Shown: piece by piece, positions 52,353 to 61,825 of the stretch | How the letters are laid out: each line of letters starts with the position of its first letter | Position numbering within the stretch: the first letter of the stretch is position 1 | DNA from: Oceanirhabdus sp942490885 | GTDB lineage: Bacteria; Bacillota; Clostridia; Clostridiales; Clostridiaceae | Assembly (NCBI GenBank): GCA_942490885.1 | Contig: CALNYT010000002.1 | Coordinates: forward strand, 4,154,001 to 4,218,000 | Length of the DNA: 64,000 nucleotides | Direction of reading: 5' to 3' | Made by a program: the position numbers and the translations under genes | The notes under the pieces: model-generated | The model's input: the letters and a program-made list of their open reading frames with translations, nothing else | What the model was told of the DNA's origin: nothing | Database searches by the model: none

Positions 52353-52711
52353 TACTTATTCCTCTCTTTCATTTTATTATTTTGGTAAAAAATAAACCTA
52401 AAGGCTTTGTGGTTATAGTCTGTTTTTTCTTCAAACATATCTGGAGAAACATCATCAAGTATCCAATCTTCATTTTTAAATTTTTCTCTTACTTGTTCTT
52501 GTAAATCAAGCCATTTTACCTCATCTTTAGAAAATATAGATATTTGAATATAAAATGCTGTAATATTCTCATTTCCAGAAGTGTATTGCACACCTTTTTC
52601 ATCGTAGAGATAGAAAATTATATATGTGTCTAATTTTTCTTCTCTTTTGTTATAAAAATGTGTGCAGTTTATCTTATCTAAAATACTACGTGTTCTTGCT
52701 ACTATATGCAT
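52352..52711 (-). CDS. Tail terminator/completion-like protein
   Basis: The 119-residue protein lies between the HK97-gp10-like gene and the tail tube gene, where the tail terminator lies in siphoviruses. It contains YIIFYLYDEKGVQYTSGNEN and KWLDLQEQVREKFKNEDWIL. Name based on position and rough likeness. Confidence 0.6.
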   Translation of the reverse strand: MHIVARTRSILDKINCTHFYNKREEKLDTYIIFYLYDEKGVQYTSGNENITAFYIQISIFSKDEVKWLDLQEQVREKFKNEDWILDDVSPDMFEEKTDYNHKAFRFIFYQNNKMKERNK

Positions 52712-52721
52712 ATATAACCTC

Positions 52722-53111
52722 CTATTTCAATTGTTTATCAATATATTTCATTATTATATTTGTCATAATCTTTGCAACTATATCTTTCTTGCCATTCCAA
52801 GTACGCGCAACAAAGAAACTAGGTGTAGTGTCGCTTGCTCCATATTCTCTAAACAAGTCGTAAAATTTAGTTGGATAAACTCTTGTCACAATTTCTCCAG
52901 TTTCATTTATTTTGGTTGTTTTTCTAATAGTCTCATCTAAATGTTTACCACGTTTCCGTTTATCGTCATGTGGTGCTAACTCAGCCATTTCTTCTTTAAG
53001 TACTAGCCCACCAGCATTTACAGCTTTTCTTTTAACTTCTTCTTTATCATCCATAAGATTATCTAAAATATTAAACACATCATCGAATCCATTTATATTA
53101 CTTTTAAACAT
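52722..53111 (-). CDS. HK97 gp10-family head-tail protein
   Basis: The 129-residue protein has an N-terminal helix and the gp10-type phrases AVNAGGLVLKEEMAELAPHD and TPSFFVARTWNGKKD. It helps join head and tail. Overlaps the head-closure gene by 8 bases. Confidence 0.8.
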   Translation of the reverse strand: MFKSNINGFDDVFNILDNLMDDKEEVKRKAVNAGGLVLKEEMAELAPHDDKRKRGKHLDETIRKTTKINETGEIVTRVYPTKFYDLFREYGASDTTPSFFVARTWNGKKDIVAKIMTNIIMKYIDKQLK

Positions 53112-53475
53112 CTGCTTCTCCTATTAATAAAAGCCACTTCTTGCTATAATCTAAGTTATCCGGAGTAGTAATGTTGTAAACAACATCATTAAATCTAATC
53201 CTCATATCTGTACTTATATCATCTCTATAATGTATTTTGAATTTTGTCTTAAGTTTGTTAGTTTCTCCCATGGATGCAAAGAACTCTTTACCACCTAAAT
53301 CACGAACTTCGCTCCAAACTCTGCAATATTCCACCCATTCATACTTTTGGTTTCCATAAGAGTCTTTAACTACATTTCCTTGTTCGTCTTTAACTAAAAT
53401 TTTATGTTCTATTGTTATTCTTTTATCTAAGACCACGCCTAAATCACTCATTATTTTCTTCTTAGTTTTAATCAT
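53104..53475 (-). CDS. Head closure protein (SPP1-type adaptor)
   Basis: The 123-residue protein starts at the ATG at 53475, which follows GGAGG and overlaps the preceding stop codon. LDKRITIEHKILVKDEQGNV and EYCRVWSEVRDLGGKEFFAS are typical of the phage head-tail adaptor family that closes the portal after packaging. Confidence 0.8.
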   Translation of the reverse strand: MIKTKKKIMSDLGVVLDKRITIEHKILVKDEQGNVVKDSYGNQKYEWVEYCRVWSEVRDLGGKEFFASMGETNKLKTKFKIHYRDDISTDMRIRFNDVVYNITTPDNLDYSKKWLLLIGEADV

Positions 53476-53746
53476 CTGTAGAAACCTCCATAGTCCTAAC
53501 TCCTTCTTGAAGAGATAAAAACAATATATCACTAGCAAAATTATCATTAAAATATTCTAGAGCATTGTTTTTTGAATATCTGCAATAATCCAATAATAAC
53601 TGTTTAGGCGTATCTTCTTCTTCAAAATTAAGGGAAGTACCCGTTTTTCTACACAGGTACTTTTTCCCTCTCTCTATTGTTTTTAAAATATCGCTATCTT
53701 CACAATTATTATCGATTTTTATATAATCCTTTACATCCTGTAACAT
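53468..53746 (-). CDS. Head-tail connector (gp6-like)
   Basis: The 92-residue protein reads LQDVKDYIKIDNNCEDSDIL and then DYCRYSKNNALEYFNDNF, the helical pattern of gp6/gp15-type connectors. It binds under the portal. Confidence 0.78.
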   Translation of the reverse strand: MLQDVKDYIKIDNNCEDSDILKTIERGKKYLCRKTGTSLNFEEEDTPKQLLLDYCRYSKNNALEYFNDNFASDILFLSLQEGVRTMEVSTDD

Positions 53747-53769
53747 TTAACCACCTACTTTTATTTTTA

Positions 53770-54900
53770 CTAAGTTGTTGGTGTAGTAGTAGCTTTTAAC
53801 TTGCTTATGTCAAAAATCAAGAACGAGTCATTGTCAATTGGCTTTCCATTTGCATATTGCTTAGCAATGTATGTTCTTTCATCCTCAAGGAATTTGTAGT
53901 GATCAGAACAATCTATTTTTCTAGTAGAACCTACCCCCATAAAATAATCTTTTGCCATACCAGCAATCATTTTTCCCTTTGGTATTGCCACAGATTGTAC
54001 AACTTTCGCTGGAATAGGTAGTACCCCATATACGTAAGTTCCATTTGATGTTAATATTGTTGTACCAGGGAAAATCTTCTCCCAATAGTCCAATGGATTA
54101 ACAAGTAACAATACATTTGGAACTGCCCTTTTACCTTGTTTCGTAAGAGGAGACATTATCTTAGAACCAAGAGTTAATGGTGTTAAATCTGTAAGTGCTA
54201 CTGCTGTTTTATCGCTATAAACTCCATCAGTTACAGCGCCCTTCAAATCCTTAGTCATTCCTATTGGTTGTCCTTTTCCTGTTCCTGATACAATAGCTAA
54301 TTCTAAAGCAATAGCCATAGACTCTTCTAATAATTCTCTTACAAATCTATCTAACCACTGCGGTCCTAGGTCTAGCATAGCTTTTGCAACGGGAACAAAC
54401 GCACTTAATTTATATAATCCTGTTTGTTCTTTCTTAAATGCAGAACCTAATTTTTTCTTAATTTCATCAGTTAAAGCTCCCCACCATGCTGCTTCTGCAT
54501 CTCCATTTCTAGTTATCCATTCTGTAGTTCCTGTAGTATTAACAAAATCAATCTCATTTAATAAAGGATGGTTAGTTTTTAAGTCCTCAAACACTCTATC
54601 AAAAACTGTAGCTGGCATTAATTTTTCAGTATCACTAAATCCTTCTCCGCCAATAACTTCGTTGTAATATGTTCTCTCTTCTTTTGTAAGTGGGTTTAAT
54701 CCTCTTTTAACCATTACTGCTTGGTCGTTCATATTTTCATTTAGTGCTTGTTTTGCTTCTTGTAAAATGTTTGTCTCAATAACTTTTGCCATTTCAATTT
54801 GTACATTGGCAAATCCTTCGCTATCATTATTCTCAATTGCTTCCTTTAATTTGTTTTTAATTTCAATTTCCTTTTGTGCGTTTACGTCTAAATTTTTCAT
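53770..54900 (-). CDS. Major capsid protein (HK97 fold)
   Basis: The 376-residue protein has an N-terminal helical scaffolding-like delta domain (about 1-75). The HK97-family body follows with LMPATVFDRVFEDLKTNHPL, FVRELLEESMAIALELAIVS and IVSGTGKGQPIGMTKDLKG. The preceding ClpP-type protease likely removes the delta domain. Start after GAGGTAATAT; it overlaps the protease stop by one base. Confidence 0.92.
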   Translation of the reverse strand: MKNLDVNAQKEIEIKNKLKEAIENNDSEGFANVQIEMAKVIETNILQEAKQALNENMNDQAVMVKRGLNPLTKEERTYYNEVIGGEGFSDTEKLMPATVFDRVFEDLKTNHPLLNEIDFVNTTGTTEWITRNGDAEAAWWGALTDEIKKKLGSAFKKEQTGLYKLSAFVPVAKAMLDLGPQWLDRFVRELLEESMAIALELAIVSGTGKGQPIGMTKDLKGAVTDGVYSDKTAVALTDLTPLTLGSKIMSPLTKQGKRAVPNVLLLVNPLDYWEKIFPGTTILTSNGTYVYGVLPIPAKVVQSVAIPKGKMIAGMAKDYFMGVGSTRKIDCSDHYKFLEDERTYIAKQYANGKPIDNDSFLIFDISKLKATTTPTT

Positions 54901-55619
54901 TATATATTACCTCTTTCCATTTTAGTTTTATTTATAGAATTAAAAAGAGTAGGCTTCTTTTCGCCTACTTCTGCGTTAATTGTTTTATTGTATTTATTAA
55001 ATAGTGTTTGTTTAATATTATTTTTTGTAGTTTCTTCCTCGTCTTCTGTACTATTTTCGATTATCTTATTACAAAATCCAAAAGCTACACATTCTTCAGC
55101 AGTTAACCACGACTCTGCTTTAATTAAATCGTTCAACTCTTCATCTGTTCCAACGAATTTTTCCTTATAACTTGCCTTAACAGAAGTATCAATTTTCTTT
55201 AGATCATTTGCTACCTTCTCTAAATCATCAGAATTACCACTTGTATATGTCCATGCCTTATGAATCATTATCATAGCGTTGTTAAACATCTCAACTTCAT
55301 CTCCAGCCATTGCAATAACAGATGCACCACTTCCTGCTAAAGCATCAACGACAATTTTAATTTTCCCGTCATGTTGCTTTAGTGAATTACAAATAGCAAT
55401 GCTCTCAAACACATCTCCCCCACCACTATTTATATGAACATTGATATTCTTTCCTTTCAACTCTTTAAGTGACTTTCTTACCCTTTTAGCTGAAATAACA
55501 TCCTCTTCATCATCCCACCAACAAGCCTTTCTAATAACTCCATAAAGATACAATTCAGCAGTATCTTTATTGTCTTGATTTTTAACTTCAATTCTAGTTT
55601 CAATTTTGGGTATTTCCAC
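54900..55619 (-). CDS. Head maturation protease (ClpP-like)
   Basis: The 239-residue serine protease has the ClpP fold: NVHINSGGGDVFESIAICNS (about 70), the catalytic Ser in GSGASVIAMAGD (about 99) and the His in MIHKAWTY (about 122). It processes the capsid during assembly. GTG 55619 is preferred because AGAGGTGAG lies at the correct distance. It overlaps the portal gene end. Confidence 0.88.
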   Translation of the reverse strand: MEIPKIETRIEVKNQDNKDTAELYLYGVIRKACWWDDEEDVISAKRVRKSLKELKGKNINVHINSGGGDVFESIAICNSLKQHDGKIKIVVDALAGSGASVIAMAGDEVEMFNNAMIMIHKAWTYTSGNSDDLEKVANDLKKIDTSVKASYKEKFVGTDEELNDLIKAESWLTAEECVAFGFCNKIIENSTEDEEETTKNNIKQTLFNKYNKTINAEVGEKKPTLFNSINKTKMERGNI

Positions 55620-56775
55620 TATTATTCTCACCTCTTTTACTTATTTTTTCATAGTTTTTAGTCATATATCTTTCATTTGCATAATCCTCATTTATGTCCT
55701 CCCTTCCTAGTTCTTTTAAGTTGTCATTTACAGTATTAGCCCCTATTCTAGTTAATACATCAAGTCCATTTGCAATCTCTTTTAATGTTGTAACTCTTAA
55801 CCTACTTGTATCTATTTTCATATATGTCCTTTCTAAATAATCTTCTTTAGAATACAACTTCATATTTATTTCATCAGTTAGCATTTTCGCAAGTGGGTTA
55901 ATACAGAACATAAGAAAGTTATTAATAGCATTTTCAGTATCTGAAATATTTCCTTTTATAAGTTGTGGTGGTACATTAAAAGCTATACCTACAAAATCAA
56001 AAATATCATCTATGTAAGCTCTTACATCTCTTACCTCACCCACACTTTTACCTTTGTTATTCATTCCAAGTTCTTCATAAGTTAATCCTTTGCTTAGTCC
56101 TATCACTGTATCTTTCCCACTATTGAAGAATTTTTTAAAACGATTATTCAATAAATCATTCAAATCTTTCTGTGCTTGTTCTGTTTGAGGATAACCACTA
56201 TCAACAGTAACTACTCCTTTAGAATTTTTATTTTTAACATAGCTTATTTGACCTGCTTTGATTAACTTTGCATATTCAACATATAACCCATCAATAATAT
56301 TTTTGGCATTAGAATCATTCAGATTTAAATGAAGTACTTCACTTTCTTCCAATTCGTCACTCAATGTATAGTTATTAAAATGAATGTCACTATACACATT
56401 TTCTTTTAACGCATATTCTTTCACGTTAAAACTATCTGCAATATATAATTTATTATTAGGTTGTATAATCAATAATTCATTGTCTTTGTACAATTTGTTT
56501 ATAGCTTTTTTCCAAAATTCACTCGAAGATAAATTTTGATTAGGTTTTACATTAAAGAGATAATAATTTTCCTTTCTCACCTCTTTACCTTTCTCAAATG
56601 TCTGGAATATACTCTTAGAAAACGTATTTGCTATAAGATTTATACAACTTTGAATTGCTAGGTGTTTATAAAATATTTCTCCCTCTAGATTTTCATAATC
56701 TCCATCTGCTAGTGGAACTGTATTATTTTTATTAAATAGATTTAAAAACCAATCTGTTATTGCTATTTCAATCAT
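55600..56775 (-). CDS. Phage portal protein
   Basis: The 391-residue protein matches HK97-family portals: SCINLIANTFSKSIFQ near residue 43, KAGQISYVKNKNSKGVVTVD, and the FVGIAFNVPPQLIKG block (about 265) with NFLMFCINPLAKMLTDEINM. It forms the dodecamer through which DNA enters. The start lies directly behind AAAGGAG, closer than usual; no better in-frame start is seen. Confidence 0.92.
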   Translation of the reverse strand: MIEIAITDWFLNLFNKNNTVPLADGDYENLEGEIFYKHLAIQSCINLIANTFSKSIFQTFEKGKEVRKENYYLFNVKPNQNLSSSEFWKKAINKLYKDNELLIIQPNNKLYIADSFNVKEYALKENVYSDIHFNNYTLSDELEESEVLHLNLNDSNAKNIIDGLYVEYAKLIKAGQISYVKNKNSKGVVTVDSGYPQTEQAQKDLNDLLNNRFKKFFNSGKDTVIGLSKGLTYEELGMNNKGKSVGEVRDVRAYIDDIFDFVGIAFNVPPQLIKGNISDTENAINNFLMFCINPLAKMLTDEINMKLYSKEDYLERTYMKIDTSRLRVTTLKEIANGLDVLTRIGANTVNDNLKELGREDINEDYANERYMTKNYEKISKRGENNSGNTQN

Positions 56776-56791
56776 CTCCTTTCTAGTATGT

Positions 56792-58426
56792 TTAATAGGT
56801 ATATACGCCTAAACTCATAAAACCAGTTTGTTCTTGTAGTTCTTCATCAACAACCATAGCGTGTAGAAATGCAAAAAAGCCATCAGTCTTACGCTTGATA
56901 GGCTCAATCTTTAAATATGTTTTATTACCTTTTTTATCTGTGTGTACATACACATTATTACAGTACCATCTCATTAGTTTATCATCACCAAATACAAGTG
57001 TTTCTTCTGAAAACATTTTTGTGATAAGTGGATTTAGCTTATTGTGAGTTGGTGCTCCATTTGCAATCGCAACATATTCAAGACCTTCTTTATCAAACTC
57101 TTCTTTGAGTGCTGAATGTCTAAATCTATCAGCAACAACTTTCTTAATATAATATTTTTCAGACTTCTTTTTAAACCATTCCACAACAACACTAGCTGGT
57201 ATGGTTGGAGTTCCTTTTACAATAGTACATAATCCAAGTTCCTCAGCTTCTTTAATATTGATATTGAATTTTGTTAGTTCTAAACTCTTCTCGTGTATGA
57301 AGGTATGGTGTATAAAATACCTTTTACCATCTTTCTTAAATAATAACCCAACGCTACAAAAGTCTCTTATGTCAGAAAAATCTAAAGAACCAATACATTC
57401 TGAACCTGTTAAATCTGGAATAATCTGATTAGTAGCTTTTATTTTCTCCCAATCAGCTACACTTCTAGCTTCTGATACATAAGGTATATTCATTCTCTTA
57501 GTTAGAAAAGCTTCTTTCAAATCTGCATTACCTAACATCATGCTATATTCTTTTTTTACCTGTTTAGCTAAAGTCTTATCGTGCGTAATACGTGGAATTG
57601 ATTTATCCCACAACTCTTCACTATTAATTTCTTTTATATTGTCCATTTTAAAAATAAATGGGAAAAATCCTTGATGTGGATCTTCACCTTTTAATATACG
57701 TTCTGCTCTTTCCTTTAAATCATCAAGAACCGATTCTCTTACCTCTCCATCAGTAGTTATATAAAATATTCTTGGATTTTCAACCTTTCCTAGCCCACCA
57801 ATAAAAACTTTTATATTATCATAATTCTCATATTGATGTACTTCATCAAATATTACAACACCGGGTCTTCCTCCATCTTTTGTTTTGGCGTTACTTGTCC
57901 TAAACTTTAATTTAGCTTTAGTCTTTTTATAAACTATTTCTTCTTTTGTATAGTTAAAGAATTTTTGTAGCTTTGTAGATTCATCAATAATATCATACAC
58001 TTCTTCAAAAGAAGTTTTGGCTTGATCTTCACTCGTTGCAACTATATCAATGTTATATTTTTTAATGCCATGTTTTTCAGTCATAAAATAGAATGATAAA
58101 GCAGATATTAAACCATTTTTACCACTACCCCTACCCTTCAAGCTAAAAAATTCATCAAATACTAATGTATCATCATCCTTATAGTAAACACCTACTACAA
58201 AACTTACAAAGAATTTTTGAAAATCTATTAATTTAAATGGAAAGTATTTTTCAATAATCTCTACGGCTTCATAAATTTTATCAGATTTAATAATTACATT
58301 TTCTTCATCAAGCACATTTTTAACAAATTTCATTAATAGTTTTTGTTCTTTACAAGAATGTACTTTTCCAGTTTCGACAAGATGAATCCATGCATCAATA
58401 TATTCGTGATATTTATAATTCTTCAT
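56792..58426 (-). CDS. Terminase large subunit
   Basis: The 544-residue motor-nuclease has the ATPase signature in FFSLKGRGSGKNGLISALSF (Walker A-like, about 82) and Walker B VVIFDEVHQYENYD (about 194). The nuclease centre shows GSLDFSDIRDFCSVGLLF (about 345) and the later VVADRFRHSALKEEF. It cuts and packages phage DNA. The start at 58426 fits the GAAGGTAG site; it overlaps the small subunit. Confidence 0.93.
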   Translation of the reverse strand: MKNYKYHEYIDAWIHLVETGKVHSCKEQKLLMKFVKNVLDEENVIIKSDKIYEAVEIIEKYFPFKLIDFQKFFVSFVVGVYYKDDDTLVFDEFFSLKGRGSGKNGLISALSFYFMTEKHGIKKYNIDIVATSEDQAKTSFEEVYDIIDESTKLQKFFNYTKEEIVYKKTKAKLKFRTSNAKTKDGGRPGVVIFDEVHQYENYDNIKVFIGGLGKVENPRIFYITTDGEVRESVLDDLKERAERILKGEDPHQGFFPFIFKMDNIKEINSEELWDKSIPRITHDKTLAKQVKKEYSMMLGNADLKEAFLTKRMNIPYVSEARSVADWEKIKATNQIIPDLTGSECIGSLDFSDIRDFCSVGLLFKKDGKRYFIHHTFIHEKSLELTKFNINIKEAEELGLCTIVKGTPTIPASVVVEWFKKKSEKYYIKKVVADRFRHSALKEEFDKEGLEYVAIANGAPTHNKLNPLITKMFSEETLVFGDDKLMRWYCNNVYVHTDKKGNKTYLKIEPIKRKTDGFFAFLHAMVVDEELQEQTGFMSLGVYTY

Positions 58427-58733
58427 CTGTTTCAACTACCTTCAGATTTGCACCTCGTAAACCTAACTCAGATAAAATTTTTAACATCTGATTATTAACT
58501 TTTACAAGTTCCGCAACACTATCATTTTTCTTATATCCACTTTGTCCACCACCATTATTATACTTGACTGAAACACCACGCTTTTTTATGTCCATCTTTA
58601 ATTTTTTCGAAATTTCCCACATTGAAAGATAATCATTTACCAACTCACAATAATGAAATTGAGTGGCATTTTTTTCTTTTAGTTGTTCTAATAAATCATT
58701 TTTAATTTGTTCTTTAATAGTCTTACTTGTCAT
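58413..58733 (-). CDS. Terminase small subunit (P27 family)
   Basis: The 106-residue protein has the pattern of P27-type small terminases: LLEQLKEKNATQFHYCELVN, then KLKMDIKKRGVSVKYNNGGG and a C-terminal helix. It recognises the packaging site. The ATG at 58733 follows GGGGGGTGG; longer frames cross the non-coding stretch before it. Confidence 0.83.
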   Translation of the reverse strand: MTSKTIKEQIKNDLLEQLKEKNATQFHYCELVNDYLSMWEISKKLKMDIKKRGVSVKYNNGGGQSGYKKNDSVAELVKVNNQMLKILSELGLRGANLKVVETDEEL

Positions 58734-58839
58734 TCTTGCCACCCCCCCCTCATGTGAGATTTTTGATATTTTTCCATAGCCATGACTCTCCCGATACGGA
58801 GATTTTCCGAGAAAAGTCATTTTTAAGACTGGGGGGTAC
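58734..58839. other. Candidate cos/packaging region
   Basis: A 106-bp non-coding gap lies between HNH and terminase genes in an otherwise gap-poor operon. It is richer in G and C than its surroundings, with CCCCCC runs and an inverted repeat TCTCCGTATCGGGAGA. Its position is where cos sites lie in HNH-associated siphoviruses. Confidence 0.5.
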
Positions 58840-59169
58840 TTACTCCCACCTTTCCACATTCATAAACTTTACTTTTTTCTTCTTATGATTCTTATAATCA
58901 CCATGTAACTTCTCTGGATGCTCTATGTTGTGACATACATTGCACAAACTTATAAGATTACTATCCTCTAACCCTAACTCTGGGAACTCTCGTAAACGCT
59001 TAATATGGTGAACACATTCTGCTTTATGAAATCCACCTTTACTCTTACACTTCTGACACTCATTGTTATCTCTCTTCAATATGTCTTTCCTTTTAGATAT
59101 CCATTCCCTGCCTTTATAGAACTTACTCACATGACCTTCTGTAATTGCTTTTAATAATTCTTTTCTCAT
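58840..59169 (-). CDS. HNH endonuclease
   Basis: The 109-residue protein has two CxxC pairs (CQKCKSKGG, CNVCHN) and the HNH centre VHHIKRLREFPELGLEDSNL with following H. HNH proteins next to terminase are required for DNA packaging in cos phages. The ATG at 59169 gives proper spacing to AGGTGA. Confidence 0.9.
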   Translation of the reverse strand: MRKELLKAITEGHVSKFYKGREWISKRKDILKRDNNECQKCKSKGGFHKAECVHHIKRLREFPELGLEDSNLISLCNVCHNIEHPEKLHGDYKNHKKKKVKFMNVERWE

Positions 59170-59198
59170 TGAACTTATAATCACCTACTTATAGCAAT

Positions 59199-59226
59199 AA
59201 AAAAAGAGCCCTAAGAGCTCTTTAAA
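59199..59226 (-). terminator. Terminator before HNH gene
   Basis: The stem AAAGAGC / GCTCTTT has seven T leftward. It follows the YfbU-like gene and isolates the packaging-structural operon from upstream genes. Confidence 0.75.
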
Positions 59227-59229
59227 GAA

Positions 59230-59742
59230 TTATTTGTTAATTACCTTTTTGATATTTTCAAAAGTTAAACTATTATATCTGCCTGATTTAACTTCTTTCC
59301 AAGTTCTAACCATTCTAGTATATTTGTTTAACATATTACGGTGAGAATTCAGTTCTACTTTCCCATTATTATATATTTCTTCATATCTACCTAAATCTTC
59401 TAAGACAAAGTTAGCATATGTATAATAAGAACCTTCTTCATTGCCATCGAATCCACCATAAGTAATATCATTTTTATTAATTTGTTGTTTTTCTTCTAGT
59501 GATAATTCTTCATATGAATTATTCAATACCCTATACATTTGTAGTACATCAAATACAAACTCTGATATTAATTCAGGCGTTTCATCATAAAATCCTTCAA
59601 TTAATTCACTATAATTATATTTAAACCCATTAACTACAATGTTTTGCATGAGTTCATATTCTTCACATTCTTCTGCGTTTATCCCTTTTAATATTTCGTA
59701 CTGATTGTATAATATTAATCTATCTTTTAAATCTAACTCCAT
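59230..59742 (-). CDS. YfbU-family protein
   Basis: The 170-residue protein follows the YfbU layout: DLKDRLILYNQYEILKGINA at the start, DVLQMYRVLNNSYEEL near residue 88, YGGFDGNEEGSYYTYANFVL (about 113), and a C-terminal TRMVRTWKEV. YfbU function is not established. Finding it on a phage element is uncommon and makes it an accessory gene. Confidence 0.78.
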   Translation of the reverse strand: MELDLKDRLILYNQYEILKGINAEECEEYELMQNIVVNGFKYNYSELIEGFYDETPELISEFVFDVLQMYRVLNNSYEELSLEEKQQINKNDITYGGFDGNEEGSYYTYANFVLEDLGRYEEIYNNGKVELNSHRNMLNKYTRMVRTWKEVKSGRYNSLTFENIKKVINK

Positions 59743-59793
59743 TTATTCATCTCCTCTATATATTAAGTGTAGTACACCCTACCCTAACTGATT

Positions 59794-60045
59794 TTATTTG
59801 CTTTTATTTAGTGTATCAATTTTTTCATTAATGATAACTTGATTATTTATAATTCTATCTAATACTTTTACCATCCCCGCATGATGTTCTTGTGTCATAG
59901 CTTTAATTTGTTCTATACCTTCTTCAGTATTATATGCATTTACTGTACCTACTATATTTCCACATGAACTACATATAATATATTTTACATTGTTCTCTTC
60001 TTCTATATTAAAAACCATTTGATTACATTTAGTACATTTTTTCAT
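59794..60045 (-). CDS. Small zinc-ribbon protein
   Basis: The 83-residue protein starts at the ATG at 60045, which follows GAGGAGGTG. Two CxxC pairs (CTKC and CSSC) form an N-terminal zinc ribbon, followed by a helical tail. It may be a small DNA-binding or regulatory protein. Family not recognised. Confidence 0.65.
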   Translation of the reverse strand: MKKCTKCNQMVFNIEEENNVKYIICSSCGNIVGTVNAYNTEEGIEQIKAMTQEHHAGMVKVLDRIINNQVIINEKIDTLNKSK

Positions 60046-60142
60046 ATCATTCACCTCCTCACATAGGTATTCGCCAACAACCTCTGAATACAAATTTTGC
60101 TAACAATATACAAATTCTACATAAGTAGTTAATATCCTTTAA

Positions 60143-60175
60143 ATAAAAAAGCACCTAGATTTCTCTAAGTGCTCT
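60143..60175 (-). terminator. Terminator after ArpU-like regulator
   Basis: The stem AGCACCTAGA / TCTAAGTGCT has one mismatch and a T-run leftward. Both arms nearly repeat those of the hairpin at 31761-31799. Confidence 0.75.
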
Positions 60176-60278
60176 TATGAATTACTACAGCGTTTGTGAT
60201 TTTCCCAAATTCGAGGGTTTATAAATTAATTAACTATACATAGTGTAACACATTAAATCCCCCCATTACTGACAACTT

Positions 60279-60749
60279 TCATGAAATCTTTTTATTGTTT
60301 ACTCTCAATCCTCTGTGGTACGAAAACAAGTCTCTTGCTTGCTTGAGCCAGCGATATACATTTCTTTCTGAAACACATATCTCATTACTTGCCTTTATAA
60401 CTCTATTCTTTATATCTCCTATTTCAAGTTCCTTCTCTGCCTCTTTAAAGTATACAATCTCTATTGCTTTAGTTTCACACCTTTTACATCTGGCATCAAA
60501 CTCAGCTAATACCTTGTCTACTGCTTCCATATCTAATACTTCTGATATCCTCTCATTTACCACCATTTCTGCTCTTATCAATGCCTCTTCTGTAGGTTTA
60601 GAAATACCATCCTTAACTCTAGTTTCTTTTTTACTTATTTGATCTAATGCCTCAATATATATTTTTTGCCTATATTTTTCAGCTGATTTTCCATTCTTTG
60701 CATAAAATCTAAATGCAGCTGTTGAATAATCTCTTAAGTAATCTTTCAA
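60279..60749 (-). CDS. ArpU/RinA-like late transcription regulator
   Basis: The 156-residue helical protein ends in a sigma-like helix-turn-helix: NRVIKASNEICVSERNVYRW followed by LKQARDLF. This, and its place before HNH and terminase, match the ArpU/RinA activators of late genes in Firmicute phages. Start TTG after GAGG. Confidence 0.78.
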   Translation of the reverse strand: MKDYLRDYSTAAFRFYAKNGKSAEKYRQKIYIEALDQISKKETRVKDGISKPTEEALIRAEMVVNERISEVLDMEAVDKVLAEFDARCKRCETKAIEIVYFKEAEKELEIGDIKNRVIKASNEICVSERNVYRWLKQARDLFSYHRGLRVNNKKIS

Positions 60750-60785
60750 TGTTCTTGCCTCCTTTGTTCTTATGTTGCTATTTCA

Positions 60786-61823
60786 TTACTTTTCAATATA
60801 GTTTCTAACTTGTTTAATAACTATATTAATGCTCCCGTCCCCGTTTCGTTTTATTTCAAACCTTTCATTGTCATTATAAGCATCAGATGTAAGATATAAA
60901 TCAATATCATTATCAATTTTTAATCTAGTTCTTTTAAGCCTCTTTTCAACCCAATTTTTATCAATTTTAACTTCTTCTTTTACACCTTCATTTAGTGCAA
61001 AATTTTTAAAGTCTTCTTGTACTTCTTTGTGCTCATGGAACACTTCTTCTGTAAATTCATTTATATTTATATTATCCTCTTCTTTTAACTTTTCTTTTAC
61101 TTTACGCCTAACCTCTTCTGCCTTTACTGCATTCTCTCCCAAATTACATCTTGTCCACTTCTCAGCAGCATTATAAAATGCTTTAGTTTCATCTCTCTCA
61201 CTATCAATAATATTACAACCTAAGAAGTTCTCTATAAAATAATTTGTACTATATTCCTCTTCTGCTTTTCTTTTATTCTTTTTATCTAGTACTAAGAGAT
61301 CATACTTATTATTATCTTTATAAACTTTTATAAAAGCACATTTAGCAATTTTTTGACCACTTCCAGGTAATCCGGTATTTTGAGGTATAATATCAATTCC
61401 CATCTTCTCTTCAATAAAATCAATTTTATGCATATAATTTTTTATATAATCCATTTTAAGTATTCCAAGCATAGGACCTAATTCACATGAGAATGCAACT
61501 ACTATCATATCGCATGAAGGTATATTACCCCCACTCTTCATTAAAAGAAACATTTGTCTTGATATTTCTTTTGAAACTTCCAAAATATTCTCATGACCAT
61601 TTAAATATTGTTGAGATATTCCTCTTACAATATTTCTTTCTTCACTGTACTTAGCATATTTTAAATCCTCATCTTTCAATGCCATCTGCAAATGCTTAAG
61701 TATATAGTTGTATATTTGATCACTTAAATCTAATGCAAACTCATTTAGTAATGCCTCTTCTCCATTTGTATCTAGAACGTGTATTACCGCCTCATATATA
61801 TTTATTTCTTTCACATACTCCAC
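60786..61823 (-). CDS. Nucleoid-associated protein (NdpA/YejK family)
   Basis: The 345-residue protein has the NdpA-type start INIYEAVIHVLDTNGEEALL and LDLSDQIYNYILKHLQMALK, then EISRQMFLLMKSGGNIPSCD. NdpA proteins bind the nucleoid, with unclear roles. On a phage this may affect host chromatin or defence, an inference only. GTG start after GGAGGG. Confidence 0.75.
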   Translation of the reverse strand: MEYVKEINIYEAVIHVLDTNGEEALLNEFALDLSDQIYNYILKHLQMALKDEDLKYAKYSEERNIVRGISQQYLNGHENILEVSKEISRQMFLLMKSGGNIPSCDMIVVAFSCELGPMLGILKMDYIKNYMHKIDFIEEKMGIDIIPQNTGLPGSGQKIAKCAFIKVYKDNNKYDLLVLDKKNKRKAEEEYSTNYFIENFLGCNIIDSERDETKAFYNAAEKWTRCNLGENAVKAEEVRRKVKEKLKEEDNININEFTEEVFHEHKEVQEDFKNFALNEGVKEEVKIDKNWVEKRLKRTRLKIDNDIDLYLTSDAYNDNERFEIKRNGDGSINIVIKQVRNYIEK

Positions 61824-61825
61824 TT

